Assembly (NCBI RefSeq): GCF_017581925.1
Contig: NZ_JAGEVG010000020.1
Location: forward strand, 18,440 to 82,439
Direction: 5' to 3'
DNA from: Gelidibacter pelagius
GTDB taxonomy: Bacteria > Bacteroidota > Bacteroidia > Flavobacteriales > Flavobacteriaceae
DNA length: 64,000 nt
Under the pieces are notes generated by a model, which searched no databases, had not been told where the DNA came from, and saw nothing but the letters and a program-made list of their open reading frames with translations. The translations under genes and the position numbers were made by a program. Shown piece after piece: positions 53,232 to 62,072 of this stretch. Each line of letters begins with the position of its first letter. Position 1 is the first letter of the stretch.

Positions 53232-53927
53232 TTAATCCTCTCCCTTGGTACGTGATAATAAAGCTTCTTTACTGATTCTTGCCAAATTAAAATTAGGGTC
53301 AATGGCAAGCGCACGATTTAAAGTTGCTATCGCAATTTCCTGATTGGCATCTTTGTCTTCACTAAAGGTAAGAATAGCTTTTAGATATAAAAACCCGGCT
53401 CTCAGAGAGGTTTGATAAGGCTGTTGAGTTTCATAGAATGTACGTCTCATCTCATCCGTTACATTTGCCAGACCGTATTCAACTTTTTCCTGAGCTCCAG
53501 CTATATCGCCGGTTTGAAGTAATAAATCGGCTATTTCGTATGCTAATATTGGGCTGGCTTCTTTTTTATAAAGTTTATTATAAAATTCCAAAGCACGTGC
53601 ACGTTCACCCAATGCGTTTAAAGCAATAGCCTTAATTTCTGTGTTTAAATCAGAATCTGTACCACTCGCTTCAATGCCAATAGTGTTTAAAGCCTCCATG
53701 TTTCTACCTTCAGAAACATAAACATAGGCTAAAGTATCTTTTCTGGCCTGGCTTGGAGCAAGCACATCCAAGTGCGTCATGGCGTTGATGACACCTTGAA
53801 TGTCACCTTGCTTTTTCATTTGTTCATAGTACTTTTCAAAGTGTTTTTGAAGGTCTGTCTTGGTTTGGGCAGCGATGTTTAAAGAACTCATCACAACCAC
53901 AAGTAGCATTAGTTTTTTCATTTTCAA
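53232..53927 (-). CDS. secreted TPR-like repeat protein
   Basis: 231 residues; a start at Met3 would also fit. Signal peptide ends near LNIAAQ. The mature part is helical repeats of about 34 residues: KHFEKYYEQMKKQGDIQGVINAMTHL, LAYVYVSEGRNMEALNTIG, AIALNALGERARALEFYNKLY, YEIADLLLQTGDIAGAQEKVEYGL, LNRALAIDPNFNLARISKEAL. These are tetratricopeptide-type units, which usually mediate protein contacts. It is probably a soluble periplasmic scaffold. No enzyme motif. It lies alone on the minus strand, sharing a terminator with the M13 gene and 96 bases after the preceding SDR gene's end. Confidence 0.85.
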   Translation of the reverse strand: MKMKKLMLLVVVMSSLNIAAQTKTDLQKHFEKYYEQMKKQGDIQGVINAMTHLDVLAPSQARKDTLAYVYVSEGRNMEALNTIGIEASGTDSDLNTEIKAIALNALGERARALEFYNKLYKKEASPILAYEIADLLLQTGDIAGAQEKVEYGLANVTDEMRRTFYETQQPYQTSLRAGFLYLKAILTFSEDKDANQEIAIATLNRALAIDPNFNLARISKEALLSRTKGED

Positions 53928-54023
53928 ATTAGATATTCTTGCCTTTAAATCAGGCCGTTATTTAGTTAATTGCGCCAAATCTATAAAAATAAATAAAACA
54001 AACTCTTAAAAGCTTGCTAATTG

Positions 54024-54833
54024 TTACAGTTGGTGCTGAAAGTCGTATTTCAAAATCCGTTCCACTTTTTCGCTGGATATTATTTTTCCATTACTATGAC
54101 CAGATAGATCAAATTGTGGAATTGGTAGATTTTGCGATTTACAAAGTGATGTATAATACGCTTTTCTTGTAGGATGTTGAGGTGCTGCGGCATTGAAGTC
54201 AGTATTCCAGTGCTTATTTAAGAGAATGGTTTTTATAATGGCAATACAATCCTCTTGATGGATTAAATTGATCGGGCCTTCAGGATTTTTCACGTTAGTC
54301 TTTCCCGATAGGAATTTCGCAGGGTTGCGACCGTCGCCAATCAAACCACCAAATCTTAAGATAGTCGTTTTGAAATTGGAATTTGATTTAAAAACTTGTT
54401 CAGCACCGATAAGCTGTTTTGCAGATGCCGATTGACCATTTGTTGGGCTTTCTTCAGTAATTATCGGCATCGAAACATCATCTTCATAAACGGCAGTGGA
54501 ACTCACATAAAGTACGTTCTTGATAGTGGAGCTTTCAATATGCTTACAAAGCATTTCCATTTGCTTTACAAAGTTAGCTTCAGGATTCTTTCGTAATCCA
54601 GGCGGAATATTGATAATGAGACCCGCGCTGTCTTTTAAACACGCGTCGATTGTTCCCTTAATACCATCATCAGAAATAGAAACCAAAAATGGAAGGATCC
54701 CCACTTTTTTCAATACCTCCATTTTGTCAGCAGAAGTCGTTGAACCTTTTACGGAGTAACCATTTTTAATGAGTTCCATAGCAAGTGGCAGACCTAACCA
54801 TCCACATCCAATAATACTAATAGGTTTATTCAA
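54024..54833 (-). CDS. atypical SDR (YeeZ-like) NAD(P)-dependent sugar-epimerase-fold protein
   Basis: 269 residues. The N-terminal Rossmann motif is GCGWLGLPLA at about 9-18, the variant seen in YeeZ-type atypical SDRs; later SSTAVYED replaces the usual catalytic context and no Tyr-x3-Lys triad is clear (SASAKQLIGAEQVF occupies the place). It therefore may bind NAD(P) without a normal dehydrogenase reaction. Its start overlaps the end of the M28 gene by 8 bases, so the two are translationally coupled, although no shared pathway is known. Substrate unknown. Confidence 0.85.
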   Translation of the reverse strand: MNKPISIIGCGWLGLPLAMELIKNGYSVKGSTTSADKMEVLKKVGILPFLVSISDDGIKGTIDACLKDSAGLIINIPPGLRKNPEANFVKQMEMLCKHIESSTIKNVLYVSSTAVYEDDVSMPIITEESPTNGQSASAKQLIGAEQVFKSNSNFKTTILRFGGLIGDGRNPAKFLSGKTNVKNPEGPINLIHQEDCIAIIKTILLNKHWNTDFNAAAPQHPTRKAYYTSLCKSQNLPIPQFDLSGHSNGKIISSEKVERILKYDFQHQL

Positions 54834-57126
54834 AAGTGATTGTTTTCTTTATGATAATAGCGTCATTTAAAACAAATGGTTTCGGAATCATCGATTTTGG
54901 TCGTTTACTAATTTGAAACAAATCATTTTCCAATAAGTCAAAAGACACTTCAAAAATCTCAAAAGTAGTTTTTTGCGAGGCAGGAACGGTAAAGTTCAAT
55001 TCGATGGCTTTTTCTTCGGTAACCATATAACTGAACAATCTATTTTTAATACGATGATTAAAAACATAATTTTCACCGTCATCTTTTGCGATCTCCAGTC
55101 CGTTGATATTAAAGCTTAGGAAGGTGTTGGGCGTATCGGCATAAAACTCTAAGGTGTTGACCGCACGTTGCGGCGAGACAAAGACTTGGAAGTGCCTCAC
55201 GTCTCCAATAATAGTATCCTTCTGTTTGTCAACATAAGGTTTTTTGAGAGGCTTTAGTGCCGCTTTTTTACTGTAAGACAACTTGGTGCCGTACTTACTA
55301 TCAAAGTTGATGCTGGAAGCGTCAAAGGCCTCAGGTTCATTTGTGAGGTAGGCCTTGGTCCAATCATCCAAAGTTTCATCATAAGTTGCCCATTGTGCTG
55401 TGTCATTATCGGCGTCATACAAATAGATAAGACTGTTTGGTTTCGGACGCTCTTCATTGAAATTTGATGTGGTATGTGCTGCAATAAAAAACCCGACAGC
55501 AGCAATCAGCAGAAGGTAAGCCCATCTCTTTTTATAACGTGAAAATCCGAAGACGGTAATGCATAGTGAAAACATGATGGATATCAAAAGCGTGGTGGCG
55601 ACAATGGTTTTTAAACCCAGTCCCACCGGAAACATTTTAAGAAATGGCGACATGATCATTAAAAGCGGAAAGAGCAAAAAGGTCATCAACAGAATGTCGG
55701 GACGTTTTTGTCTTACCAGAACAAAAAGACTGATCAATCCAAAATACACCGGGATGATAAAAAAGCTGGCGCCTTTAAGCATGAATGCCAGAGCGGTACA
55801 TATAATTAGCCATAACAGTAATGGTGGAACCGCTAAGCTCGCTGTGTTTTCTGGTTTATAAACTTTATTATAAAGCCACATACAAACGCTTGTTGAAAGA
55901 AGTGCGAAGGCCCAAATATAGAGATGGCCATTATACGGAAAGCCATGAAGGATTTCTGCGTATTGCGGATAGATAATTAAAAGCAATTTCCATCCAAAAT
56001 AGCCAATAACACCGTTGATGAGCAAGGCGCCAATCCCCGGAAGGAAAGCTAATGCCATATGTTTGGAGTTTAAACTTCTTTTTTTAATGCCGTAAAATAC
56101 CAAAGCAAAAAATATAAGCCACGCCAAAATCAGCATTGGAACGATCCATGAATTTGGATAAGTGATCATTTTAAAGAGTGGTACATTAAAATAAACCGAG
56201 TCTTTATCACTTTTTAAACTGCTGAGGTCGGCATCTGAGAAATAGGTGAGCAAAGGCATCAGATAACTGCCTTGATGCTCTAAAGTTTTTCTGTCCAATC
56301 GATCATAAGTATCTAAGGCCGTATGGTAATCAAAGTGATCATCAATAAAGGCGAAGTTTAAACCGTCTATATCACCATCTTCCCTAAAATACGTCAGATC
56401 TGTATCGTTAGGCAACATTTTATAGATGCTATAGGCCAAAGAATTGGCTACAGGATAATCAGGATTTGCGGCTTTAAATCCGTTGATCAGATTTTGATTG
56501 CCACCATTGGTTTCAATCAGCATATAACTTGGTCCGCCACTGCCACGAGCTTCAAAATTCAGTACGAGCCCTATATCTTTGGCCCATGGGTGTTGGTTTA
56601 CAAAAATATCGGCACCATTCAGCCCGAGTTCTTCGGCATCTGAAAAAAGGATGATGATATCATTTTTAGGGGTTTTTCCTTCGCTCAGAAAGGCACGAAT
56701 CCCTTCCAAAATAGTGACTACGCCTGAGCCAGCGTCACTTGCACCATAAGACGCATGCGATTTGCTGTCGTAATGTGTGAGTAACATTAAGGCTTTGGAG
56801 TTATCGCTGCCTTTAATGCGTGTTAATATATTTTTGGGTTTGACAATACTTCCCCATTTTTTATTTTGGCTATAAGCCTCTTGGATTTGAGTTTCGAGAC
56901 CTAAATCATTCAATGCCTTGACCAAATAATTTTTGACTACTTCATGTTCTTCAGAACCAACATAATGCGGTTTTTTGGTAATGTTTTTAAGGTGTACCAA
57001 GGCGCGTTCAGAAGAAAATGCGGTGGATTCGGTATTTAAATCGGAAATTTGAGATGGCATTAATGCGAAAAAACTCCAATAAATGGCTAAAATAATTAAG
57101 ACGACGGCAATAGCTTTTTTGAGCAT
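54826..57126 (-). CDS. M28 family zinc aminopeptidase with multi-pass membrane domain
   Basis: 766 residues. N-terminal membrane helix (about 4-24), an M28 peptidase domain (about 30-300) with the two-zinc ligands His118 and Asp120 (LTHYDSKSH), Asp131 (ASDAGSG), Glu165/Glu166 (FSDAEELGLNG), then about nine membrane helices (about 335-580) and a C-terminal beta domain (about 590-760). This is the layout of the endoplasmic-reticulum-metallopeptidase-1-like branch. The active domain faces the periplasm and should remove N-terminal residues from peptides. The SDR gene downstream overlaps by 8 bases. A TAATTTTG promoter core is 31 bases upstream. Confidence 0.92.
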   Translation of the reverse strand: MLKKAIAVVLIILAIYWSFFALMPSQISDLNTESTAFSSERALVHLKNITKKPHYVGSEEHEVVKNYLVKALNDLGLETQIQEAYSQNKKWGSIVKPKNILTRIKGSDNSKALMLLTHYDSKSHASYGASDAGSGVVTILEGIRAFLSEGKTPKNDIIILFSDAEELGLNGADIFVNQHPWAKDIGLVLNFEARGSGGPSYMLIETNGGNQNLINGFKAANPDYPVANSLAYSIYKMLPNDTDLTYFREDGDIDGLNFAFIDDHFDYHTALDTYDRLDRKTLEHQGSYLMPLLTYFSDADLSSLKSDKDSVYFNVPLFKMITYPNSWIVPMLILAWLIFFALVFYGIKKRSLNSKHMALAFLPGIGALLINGVIGYFGWKLLLIIYPQYAEILHGFPYNGHLYIWAFALLSTSVCMWLYNKVYKPENTASLAVPPLLLWLIICTALAFMLKGASFFIIPVYFGLISLFVLVRQKRPDILLMTFLLFPLLMIMSPFLKMFPVGLGLKTIVATTLLISIMFSLCITVFGFSRYKKRWAYLLLIAAVGFFIAAHTTSNFNEERPKPNSLIYLYDADNDTAQWATYDETLDDWTKAYLTNEPEAFDASSINFDSKYGTKLSYSKKAALKPLKKPYVDKQKDTIIGDVRHFQVFVSPQRAVNTLEFYADTPNTFLSFNINGLEIAKDDGENYVFNHRIKNRLFSYMVTEEKAIELNFTVPASQKTTFEIFEVSFDLLENDLFQISKRPKSMIPKPFVLNDAIIIKKTITFE

Positions 57127-57157
57127 AGGGAAAGGTTTGGTTGGTAGGATAAAACTA

Positions 57158-57165
57158 CAAAATTA
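57158..57165 (-). promoter_or_regulatory. -7 promoter element of the M28/SDR operon
   Basis: TAATTTTG on the minus strand fits TAnnTTTG, 31 bases before the M28 start. No clean -33 element. Confidence 0.45.
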
Positions 57166-57237
57166 ATTTGGTGTAAATGAGTGTTAGGTTAAATGACTAA
57201 TTTTTGTTAAATTTAAAGTTCACTAAATCATAAAATT

Positions 57238-57717
57238 ATGGCTATCAAGAGTTTTCAAGGATCACGAAGGCAACAGCAAAAAGTTACCGAGCAGTCGCCG
57301 TTTAGAGTTTGTGATTATATGACAAGAGATTTGATTACGTTTAGAACGGATCAAAAGATATTTGAGGTGGTCGAGATTTTGATCAAACATAAAATTTCAG
57401 GAGGCCCTGTGGTTAATGATAATAATGAATTGGTTGGGATTATTTCTGAAGGCGATTGCTTAAAACAGATCAGTGATAACAGATACTACAATATGCCCGT
57501 CGAAAAAGATACGGTTGGAGAACGTATGATGACCAATGTGGATACATTAGATGGCAACATGAATGTTTTTGACGCAGCCAGTATTTTTTTAGAGTCCAAA
57601 CACCGTAGATTTCCGATTCTTGAAAATGGAAAATTAGTTGGACAAATCAGCCAAAAAGATATTTTAAAAGCGGCTTTGGAGATGAAAGGAGAGAACTGGA
57701 ATTCAACAATAAAGTAA
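57238..57717 (+). CDS. two-CBS-domain protein
   Basis: 159 residues. Two CBS motifs: about 25-80 (YMTRDLITFRTDQKIFEVVEIL, GGPVVNDNNELVGIISEGDCLKQ) and about 93-150 (MMTNVDTLDGNMNVFDAASIF, RRFPILENGKLVGQISQKDILKA). A pair forms one Bateman module, which binds adenine nucleotides such as AMP, ATP or NAD and usually regulates a partner. No effector domain is fused. It is transcribed divergently from the M28 gene and convergently with the zinc-ribbon gene, 16 bases away. A regulatory role in energy sensing is inferred from the family. Confidence 0.93.
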   Translation: MAIKSFQGSRRQQQKVTEQSPFRVCDYMTRDLITFRTDQKIFEVVEILIKHKISGGPVVNDNNELVGIISEGDCLKQISDNRYYNMPVEKDTVGERMMTNVDTLDGNMNVFDAASIFLESKHRRFPILENGKLVGQISQKDILKAALEMKGENWNSTIK

Positions 57718-57733
57718 TGTAATTTGAAACGAA

Positions 57734-58084
57734 TTAACTCTCCCGTTTCACCAATGCATAAAAATCTCCTTCAAGTGGTAGATAGCCTTGATCGTATACA
57801 AAGTAATACACGGTGCCAACCTTAGTGGTGTAAATGCTTGTGAAATAATTAAAATCAAAACCTTTTTCAATCAGTTTCCCTCGGGAAACTTTTGTTTTTT
57901 GCTCAGGATTTAAGCCTTCCAAAATCCGATAGTTTTTGCGCAGCCTGTTATTCGTATTTCTGATCAGGTTTTTATTGTCCTTGTTGATGGTGTTGTTATA
58001 GGAATTTCTACAGGCATCACTGCAGAATTTTTTATCGGCTCTCCCAACAATTTTCTCACCACATTCTAAACACTTTTTGCTCAT
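57734..58084 (-). CDS. small zinc-ribbon protein (DUF2116-like)
   Basis: 116 residues. The N terminus carries a four-Cys zinc ribbon, CLECGEKIVGRADKKFCSDAC (Cys5, Cys8, Cys21, Cys25 approximately), as in DUF2116 proteins; the following RNSYNN and NTNNRLRKNYRILEGLN are basic and may bind nucleic acid. The C terminal half is a small mixed domain ending YDQGYLPLEGDFYALVKRES. Function is unknown. It lies 50 bases downstream of the methyltransferase-like gene on the same strand, a probable two-gene unit. Confidence 0.88.
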   Translation of the reverse strand: MSKKCLECGEKIVGRADKKFCSDACRNSYNNTINKDNKNLIRNTNNRLRKNYRILEGLNPEQKTKVSRGKLIEKGFDFNYFTSIYTTKVGTVYYFVYDQGYLPLEGDFYALVKRES

Positions 58085-58134
58085 AATTTAGAAGTTAACA
58101 AAGAACAAGATACAAATTATTCCTATTGGATAAT

Positions 58135-58779
58135 TTATAAGCCTTTGGATAAAATAAGTGTATTGGTATTATTCACTTTTTCAAATACCTCTGTGTGATA
58201 CATATGGGATTTTAAAAACTCTATGACCTCTTTTAGAGCACCGCTTTTGGTCTTATTTAAAGAAGCGTTAAATAAAATGGCTCCATTTGTTGATGAGGCC
58301 TTGAGAATGTCCATCCAAAATGGTATTTCCAAAAATGCTTTTGGCACAGCAATATCAATGAATAAGTCGATGATGATCAAATCAAATTGAGTGCTATTTA
58401 ACTGCATGAAAACTAAGGCATCCTCACAAACAATTTTTAAATTTTCATCTTCCTTGAGGCCGAATTCATTCTTGGCAATTTCTATGACGGTCGGATCAAT
58501 ATCTACTGCGGTGATTTGTTTAGAATAAGAAAAATCCTTCCGAAGGGTCTCAACGACACTTCCACCGCCGAGACCTAAAAGTAAAACGGAATTCACTTTG
58601 TTCAAATCGATGTGGTCCAATCCAAACTTCAAAATCCTTTGAAGAGAACCATAAGAATAATTGGCGTTTTTGGTATTGAGATGCTTTTTGCCATTGTACC
58701 AGGTAATTTCCAAGGTGCCACTAAATTTAGACTGAATTTTCTTGGTAATCGGATAGAGGTAGCTTAGAAGTTTGGCCAT
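58135..58779 (-). CDS. spermidine-synthase-like SAM-dependent methyltransferase-fold protein
   Basis: 214 residues. Nucleotide-binding motif LLLGLGGGSVVETLRKDF (about 62-80), the acidic second strand ITAVDIDPTVIEIAKNEFG, and DLIIIDLFID, as in the spermidine-synthase superfamily. It lacks the N-terminal tetramerisation domain and the full Asp-gate of true aminopropyltransferases, so the group transferred is uncertain; it could be a methyltransferase. The closest reading is a fused-MFS/spermidine-synthase relative without the membrane part. It precedes the zinc-ribbon gene. A near-consensus TATATTTA core lies 5-12 bases before the ATG, probably too close to be its promoter. Confidence 0.83.
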   Translation of the reverse strand: MAKLLSYLYPITKKIQSKFSGTLEITWYNGKKHLNTKNANYSYGSLQRILKFGLDHIDLNKVNSVLLLGLGGGSVVETLRKDFSYSKQITAVDIDPTVIEIAKNEFGLKEDENLKIVCEDALVFMQLNSTQFDLIIIDLFIDIAVPKAFLEIPFWMDILKASSTNGAILFNASLNKTKSGALKEVIEFLKSHMYHTEVFEKVNNTNTLILSKGL

Positions 58780-58908
58780 AGTATAAATATACGTTTTTTA
58801 GGCAGGTAATTTTATCAAAAAATTGTTGAAAAATTGAAATGTTTGCGTTTTTATCTCATAAAAATGCATTTCATAGATGTTTGAGGTGGTGATTCGACAC
58901 TTTTTTCG

Positions 58909-58916
58909 TATATTTG
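58909..58916 (+). promoter_or_regulatory. -7 promoter element before the putative small RNA / AbiF-type gene
   Basis: TATATTTG, a perfect TAnnTTTG. Transcription would begin about 58922, just before the GC-rich stem. A TTTG at 58880-58883 is 25 bases upstream, slightly long for a -33 partner. Confidence 0.6.
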
Positions 58917-58921
58917 TATCA

Positions 58922-58978
58922 ACATGCTTACCCCGCTTCCCGTTAAGATCAGCGCGCTCAGGGTAAGCTTTTTACTTT
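58922..58978 (+). ncRNA. putative small structured RNA upstream of the AbiF-type HEPN gene
   Basis: GCTTACCC (58926-58933) pairs perfectly with GGGTAAGC (58961-58968), enclosing a GC-rich loop with CGC/GCG extension, then TTTTTA. This 43-base stem-loop is much richer in G+C than the AT-rich flanks, lies between a TAnnTTTG core and the ATG at 58982, and ends in a T tract like an intrinsic terminator. Abi_2/AbiF HEPN toxins have been reported with adjacent noncoding RNA antitoxins; by position this fits. It could instead be a leader hairpin or attenuator. No RNA family was searched. Confidence 0.5.
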
Positions 58979-58981
58979 TAT

Positions 58982-59878
58982 ATGGCTAAGATTTCTTATA
59001 ATAAGCCTGCTTTAACCTACGCTGAGCAAATCACTCAATTACAAGACAGAGGTCTTGAGATTCTTAATTTAGAAAGAGCAAGTCATTTATTAGAAAGCAT
59101 AAGTTACTATAGACTTAGTGGCTATTGGTATCCAATGCTTATAGACAAGGCAAATCACAAGTTTAAGCCTAATTCTACTTTTCAAAATGCTTTCGATATT
59201 TATTGCTTTGATAGAAAACTCAGAGTTTTAGTTATCAGAGAATTAGAAAAGATTGAAGTATCGATAAGAGCTAAGATGATATATGTTTTATCTCATGAGT
59301 ATGGAGCTTTTTGGTATCAAAATTCTTCACTTTTTAAAAACCATATTAAGCATAGTAAAAGCTTAGGAACTTTACAGAATGAATACCACAGAAGTGATGA
59401 GGAGTTTATAGAGGCTTTTGCAAGCAAATACTTAGATCCATTACCCCCAAGTTGGATGATGTTGGAAATTACATCCTTTGGTACAATGTCATTTTTATAT
59501 AGCAATTTAAAAGGAGGGAGAACCAAAAGAGCGATAGCAAACTATTTTGGGCTAAATGACAGAACTTTTGTTTCTTGGATGCATAGCATTGTTTATTTAA
59601 GGAATGTTTGTGCGCATCACTCTAGATTATGGAATAGAACAATGAGTATACAACCTATTAAACCTCAAACAACATTAAAACCTTGGATAAAGGATGATGA
59701 TATAAGTAATAAAAAAGCTTATTTTATATTATCGATGATTTTGTTTCTAATGCAAACTATAAATCCAAATAACACTATAGTTGAAAGATTTAAAGCTTTA
59801 CTGAGCGAATATGAGAACATTGATATAAATGCTATGGGGTTCTCTTCGTCATGGCAAGATGAAAGTTTATGGCAATGA
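58982..59878 (+). CDS. Abi_2/AbiF-type abortive-infection HEPN protein
   Basis: 298 residues, usual for the Abi_2 (AbiD/AbiF) family. Conserved family blocks: LNLERASHLLESISYYRLSGYWYP (about 28-51), DRKLRVLVIRELEKIEVSIRAKM (about 77-99), HEYGAFWYQN, PSWMMLEITSFGTMSFLYSNL and YLRNVCAHHSRLWNR. The last contains the HEPN RNase motif R-x4-H (Arg207 to His212). HEPN toxins cleave RNA and abort phage infection. It starts 13 bases after the GC-rich stem-loop. It is flanked by duplicated ssb genes and dispersed repeats, a typical accessory or defence setting. Residue numbering is counted from ATG 58982. Confidence 0.9.
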   Translation: MAKISYNKPALTYAEQITQLQDRGLEILNLERASHLLESISYYRLSGYWYPMLIDKANHKFKPNSTFQNAFDIYCFDRKLRVLVIRELEKIEVSIRAKMIYVLSHEYGAFWYQNSSLFKNHIKHSKSLGTLQNEYHRSDEEFIEAFASKYLDPLPPSWMMLEITSFGTMSFLYSNLKGGRTKRAIANYFGLNDRTFVSWMHSIVYLRNVCAHHSRLWNRTMSIQPIKPQTTLKPWIKDDDISNKKAYFILSMILFLMQTINPNNTIVERFKALLSEYENIDINAMGFSSSWQDESLWQ

Positions 59879-60020
59879 AAGTGATCACATTCTCTTAACG
59901 ATGTGACCTCAACCATGGATTAAAGTACCCGTTCACTTCCAAAAAATACAAATTTCTCATTTCAATTTTAAACTTTTATGTAAGGTTGTGTATAACTACA
60001 TTTTTCACTCACTTTAAACA

Positions 60021-60169
60021 TCCGTTTCCAAACGACTACAAACATTTACAAACGAGTTTAAATAGTTAATGACCGAATAACATTAGGAAGCCGTCGCATC
60101 TTTGTGATGTTGAATTGACCGAACGATATTCAATAGTATTAACTGTTTAACCTTTAAATTTTAGAAATC
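60021..60169 (+). repeat. 149-bp ssb upstream region, copy 1
   Basis: Matches 63235-63383 base for base in length, with about 8-9 differences, from TCCGTTTCCAAACGACTACA to the ATG. It contains imperfect inverted words (AAACG/CGTTT) and CATCTTTG, one base from a TAnnTTTG core. It probably holds the promoter and leader. Confidence 0.85.
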
Positions 60170-60505
60170 ATGAACGCATTAAGAAACACAGTACAGTTGA
60201 TTGGAAGATTAGGACAGGATCCTGAAATTGTAAGCTTTCCTGACGGAAACAAATTGGCAAAATTCTCTATGGCTACAGACGACAGCTATAAAGACAAAAA
60301 CGGCACCAAAGTGGAACGCACCTATTGGCACAACGTTGTGGTACGAGGTGGATTGGTAAACGTTGTAGAAAAGTATGTTGCCAAAGGCAAGGAAATCGCC
60401 ATCGAAGGTAAATTGACCAACCGTTCTTGGAATGACAAAGACGGCAAGAAACAGTATATGACCGAGATCCACTGTAATGGCCTGTTGCTATTGGGAGGAA
60501 AGTAG
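60170..60505 (+). CDS. ssb: short single-stranded DNA-binding protein (SSB), copy 1
   Basis: 111 residues: a complete OB-fold (MNALRNTVQLIGRLGQDPEI at the start, YWHNVVVRG, EIAIEGKLTNRSW) that stops straight after the last strand at LLLLGGK. The flexible linker and acidic C-terminal tip (usually ending DIPF) that recruit replication and repair proteins are absent. It can bind single strands but probably not load partners. Tail-less SSBs occur in mobile or competence contexts and as accessory copies. A near-identical second copy is at 63384, with the same upstream region, so one may be a recent duplicate. A strong terminator follows. Confidence 0.93.
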   Translation: MNALRNTVQLIGRLGQDPEIVSFPDGNKLAKFSMATDDSYKDKNGTKVERTYWHNVVVRGGLVNVVEKYVAKGKEIAIEGKLTNRSWNDKDGKKQYMTEIHCNGLLLLGGK

Positions 60506-60545
60506 GAATTAAAATTCCAATTTCCCCTGTCTGCCGACTGGTAGA

Positions 60546-60591
60546 AAATTCCAAATTCCGATGTGCGACCATTGGAATTTGGGATTTTTTT
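60546..60591 (+). terminator. terminator of ssb copy 1
   Basis: AAATTCCAAATTCC pairs with GGAATTTGGGATTT (one wobble) around a 14-base loop, then TTT. A CTGCCGACTGGTAG fragment of the dispersed palindrome precedes it. Confidence 0.8.
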
Positions 60592-60592
60592 A

Positions 60593-60659
60593 TTCCCACC
60601 AGTGGGTTTTATGACTCCGATACTTATCTTGATCGAAAAGATAGTTCCGTGTTCATACC
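60593..60659. repeat. dispersed repeat, copy B
   Basis: Starts with the short inverted repeat CCCACCAGTGGG and aligns without gaps to 24951-25016. On the minus strand, one frame encodes RYEHGTIFSI and ends GVIKPTGGNK, as copy A does (RYEQEIIFSI, VVLKPTGGNK). Confidence 0.65.
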
Positions 60660-60800
60660 TCTCAAACTTGATCCAAGGTTCTCGATTGGGGTTTTCAACC
60701 ATCCATATCTTACCTTATAAATCACCCTTTAAATCCAAAAGAATAAGCTCAAGTTTTTTTAATAGTAAATAAGGCTGTAAATTTCATTTTTGGTAAAAAT

Positions 60801-61898
60801 TTGAAATTCATGAAATTATATATCCTTGTTTTATCCGTCGTTCTTAGTTTGTTTTCCTGTGCAGGAAATGAAAATTTACAATCTCCTGATGAGGTATTGT
60901 CAAAGACTTCGGAAAAACTCAATACATGGGAGACCATAAGTTTTACTGCATCAACAAAAAGTCCATCCAGGCCGTCGACCCAAACCATTTACAAATTAAA
61001 GAGGGTTAATTACGAGCCTCATTTAAAATTATTCTTTTTCAAGGAAATGAACCAAGAAACAGCCATCTACTACAAACTCGCATCTTTGGCTGTGGTAGAA
61101 GATAAAAAGAATAAAATAACAATATTTGATTATGGCAAAGACCGCTCCATTCCAAGGTATTTAGAGGCTTATATGGGGGACGACGATAATCTATTGGTGA
61201 CGGCAAGACTAATGAATCAATTCAAAGAAGACATCGTCTACGTTGAACAAACGAATTTTAATGACAGACATGCTTATGTTTATACTTTTGATAAATACAA
61301 AATTTGGATAGACGCCAAATTGGCGACTCCTTTAAAACTTGAAATAGCTAATGGCACATCAGGTAAGAAAGAAATAGTGTATGACGGGCTTGTATTTAAT
61401 GACCCCATGGATGACGATACTTTTACTCATGAAGAGAAGGAAGGCTATGTCTCCTCTGTTTTCGGCATTAAAAAAGAGCCAATGCTCAATGTAAAAGCAC
61501 CCGATTGGAGCTTGTTGGATTTAGATGGCAAAAAAGTATCTTTAAGTGATTTTCGAGGCGCTCCGATATTTTTGGAAGCCTGGACCTCTTCTTGCGACCA
61601 TTGTATGGCGTCCCTTCCAAAAGTCAAAGAAATCGAAAATGAATTTGGCGGCAAGGTGAAGGTCATCACGGTGAATTTTGATTATGACCTAAATGAAACC
61701 AAGAAAACGGTTAAATCTGAAGGACTCAATTATATGGTTTTACAAGGTGATGCCATCTTTGATCAGCATTATGATTTGCGTTCGTTTCCATCTTATTTTG
61801 TTATCAATAGTGAGGGCACCATAGTGTATTCAGAACGCGGTACTATTATAGGCAAAAAAGCCAATGCGCTTTTTGAGGCGCTTAGGCGGGTAGAATAG
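60801..61898 (+). CDS. TlpA-like thioredoxin-fold lipoprotein
   Basis: 365 residues from 60801; Met4 (60810) is an alternative start. Lipobox LFSC puts the lipidated Cys near 20. Residues about 30-220 form a lipoprotein-carrier-like beta domain (LKRVNYEPHLKLFF, YVYTFDKYKIWIDAKLATPLKLEI), as in DUF2092-type N-terminal modules. The C-terminal thioredoxin domain (about 230-362) has the redox-active CDHC (Cys265, Cys268) in LEAWTSSCDHCMASLP and the cis-Pro in SFPSYFVIN. TlpA proteins are periplasmic thiol reductases. The CDHC rather than CPxC centre suggests altered potential. Anchored probably to the outer membrane. Confidence 0.9.
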   Translation: MKFMKLYILVLSVVLSLFSCAGNENLQSPDEVLSKTSEKLNTWETISFTASTKSPSRPSTQTIYKLKRVNYEPHLKLFFFKEMNQETAIYYKLASLAVVEDKKNKITIFDYGKDRSIPRYLEAYMGDDDNLLVTARLMNQFKEDIVYVEQTNFNDRHAYVYTFDKYKIWIDAKLATPLKLEIANGTSGKKEIVYDGLVFNDPMDDDTFTHEEKEGYVSSVFGIKKEPMLNVKAPDWSLLDLDGKKVSLSDFRGAPIFLEAWTSSCDHCMASLPKVKEIENEFGGKVKVITVNFDYDLNETKKTVKSEGLNYMVLQGDAIFDQHYDLRSFPSYFVINSEGTIVYSERGTIIGKKANALFEALRRVE

Positions 61899-62072
61899 AT
61901 TTTAGCTTTGTCAATACATACTTCTATTAGCCGTTAGTTTCGGTTCACTAAAAATAAGACTATCAGAATTCGCCTACTAAAATGCCCTGCTAATTCTGAC
62001 CGTTTAGGTAAATTGTAAAAAGGTCGTTATAATTTGATAAGAAATTAATATCTTGATAAAAATTGTAAGGTT

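Noticed and set aside
58882..58982. Riboswitch before the AbiF-type gene
   Set aside because: The stem-loop is too short and simple for a known riboswitch class, and the downstream gene is a toxin-like RNase rather than a metabolic gene.
59879..60020. att site or integrase scar beside the AbiF-type gene
   Set aside because: No tRNA, integrase or direct repeat flanking the gene was found.
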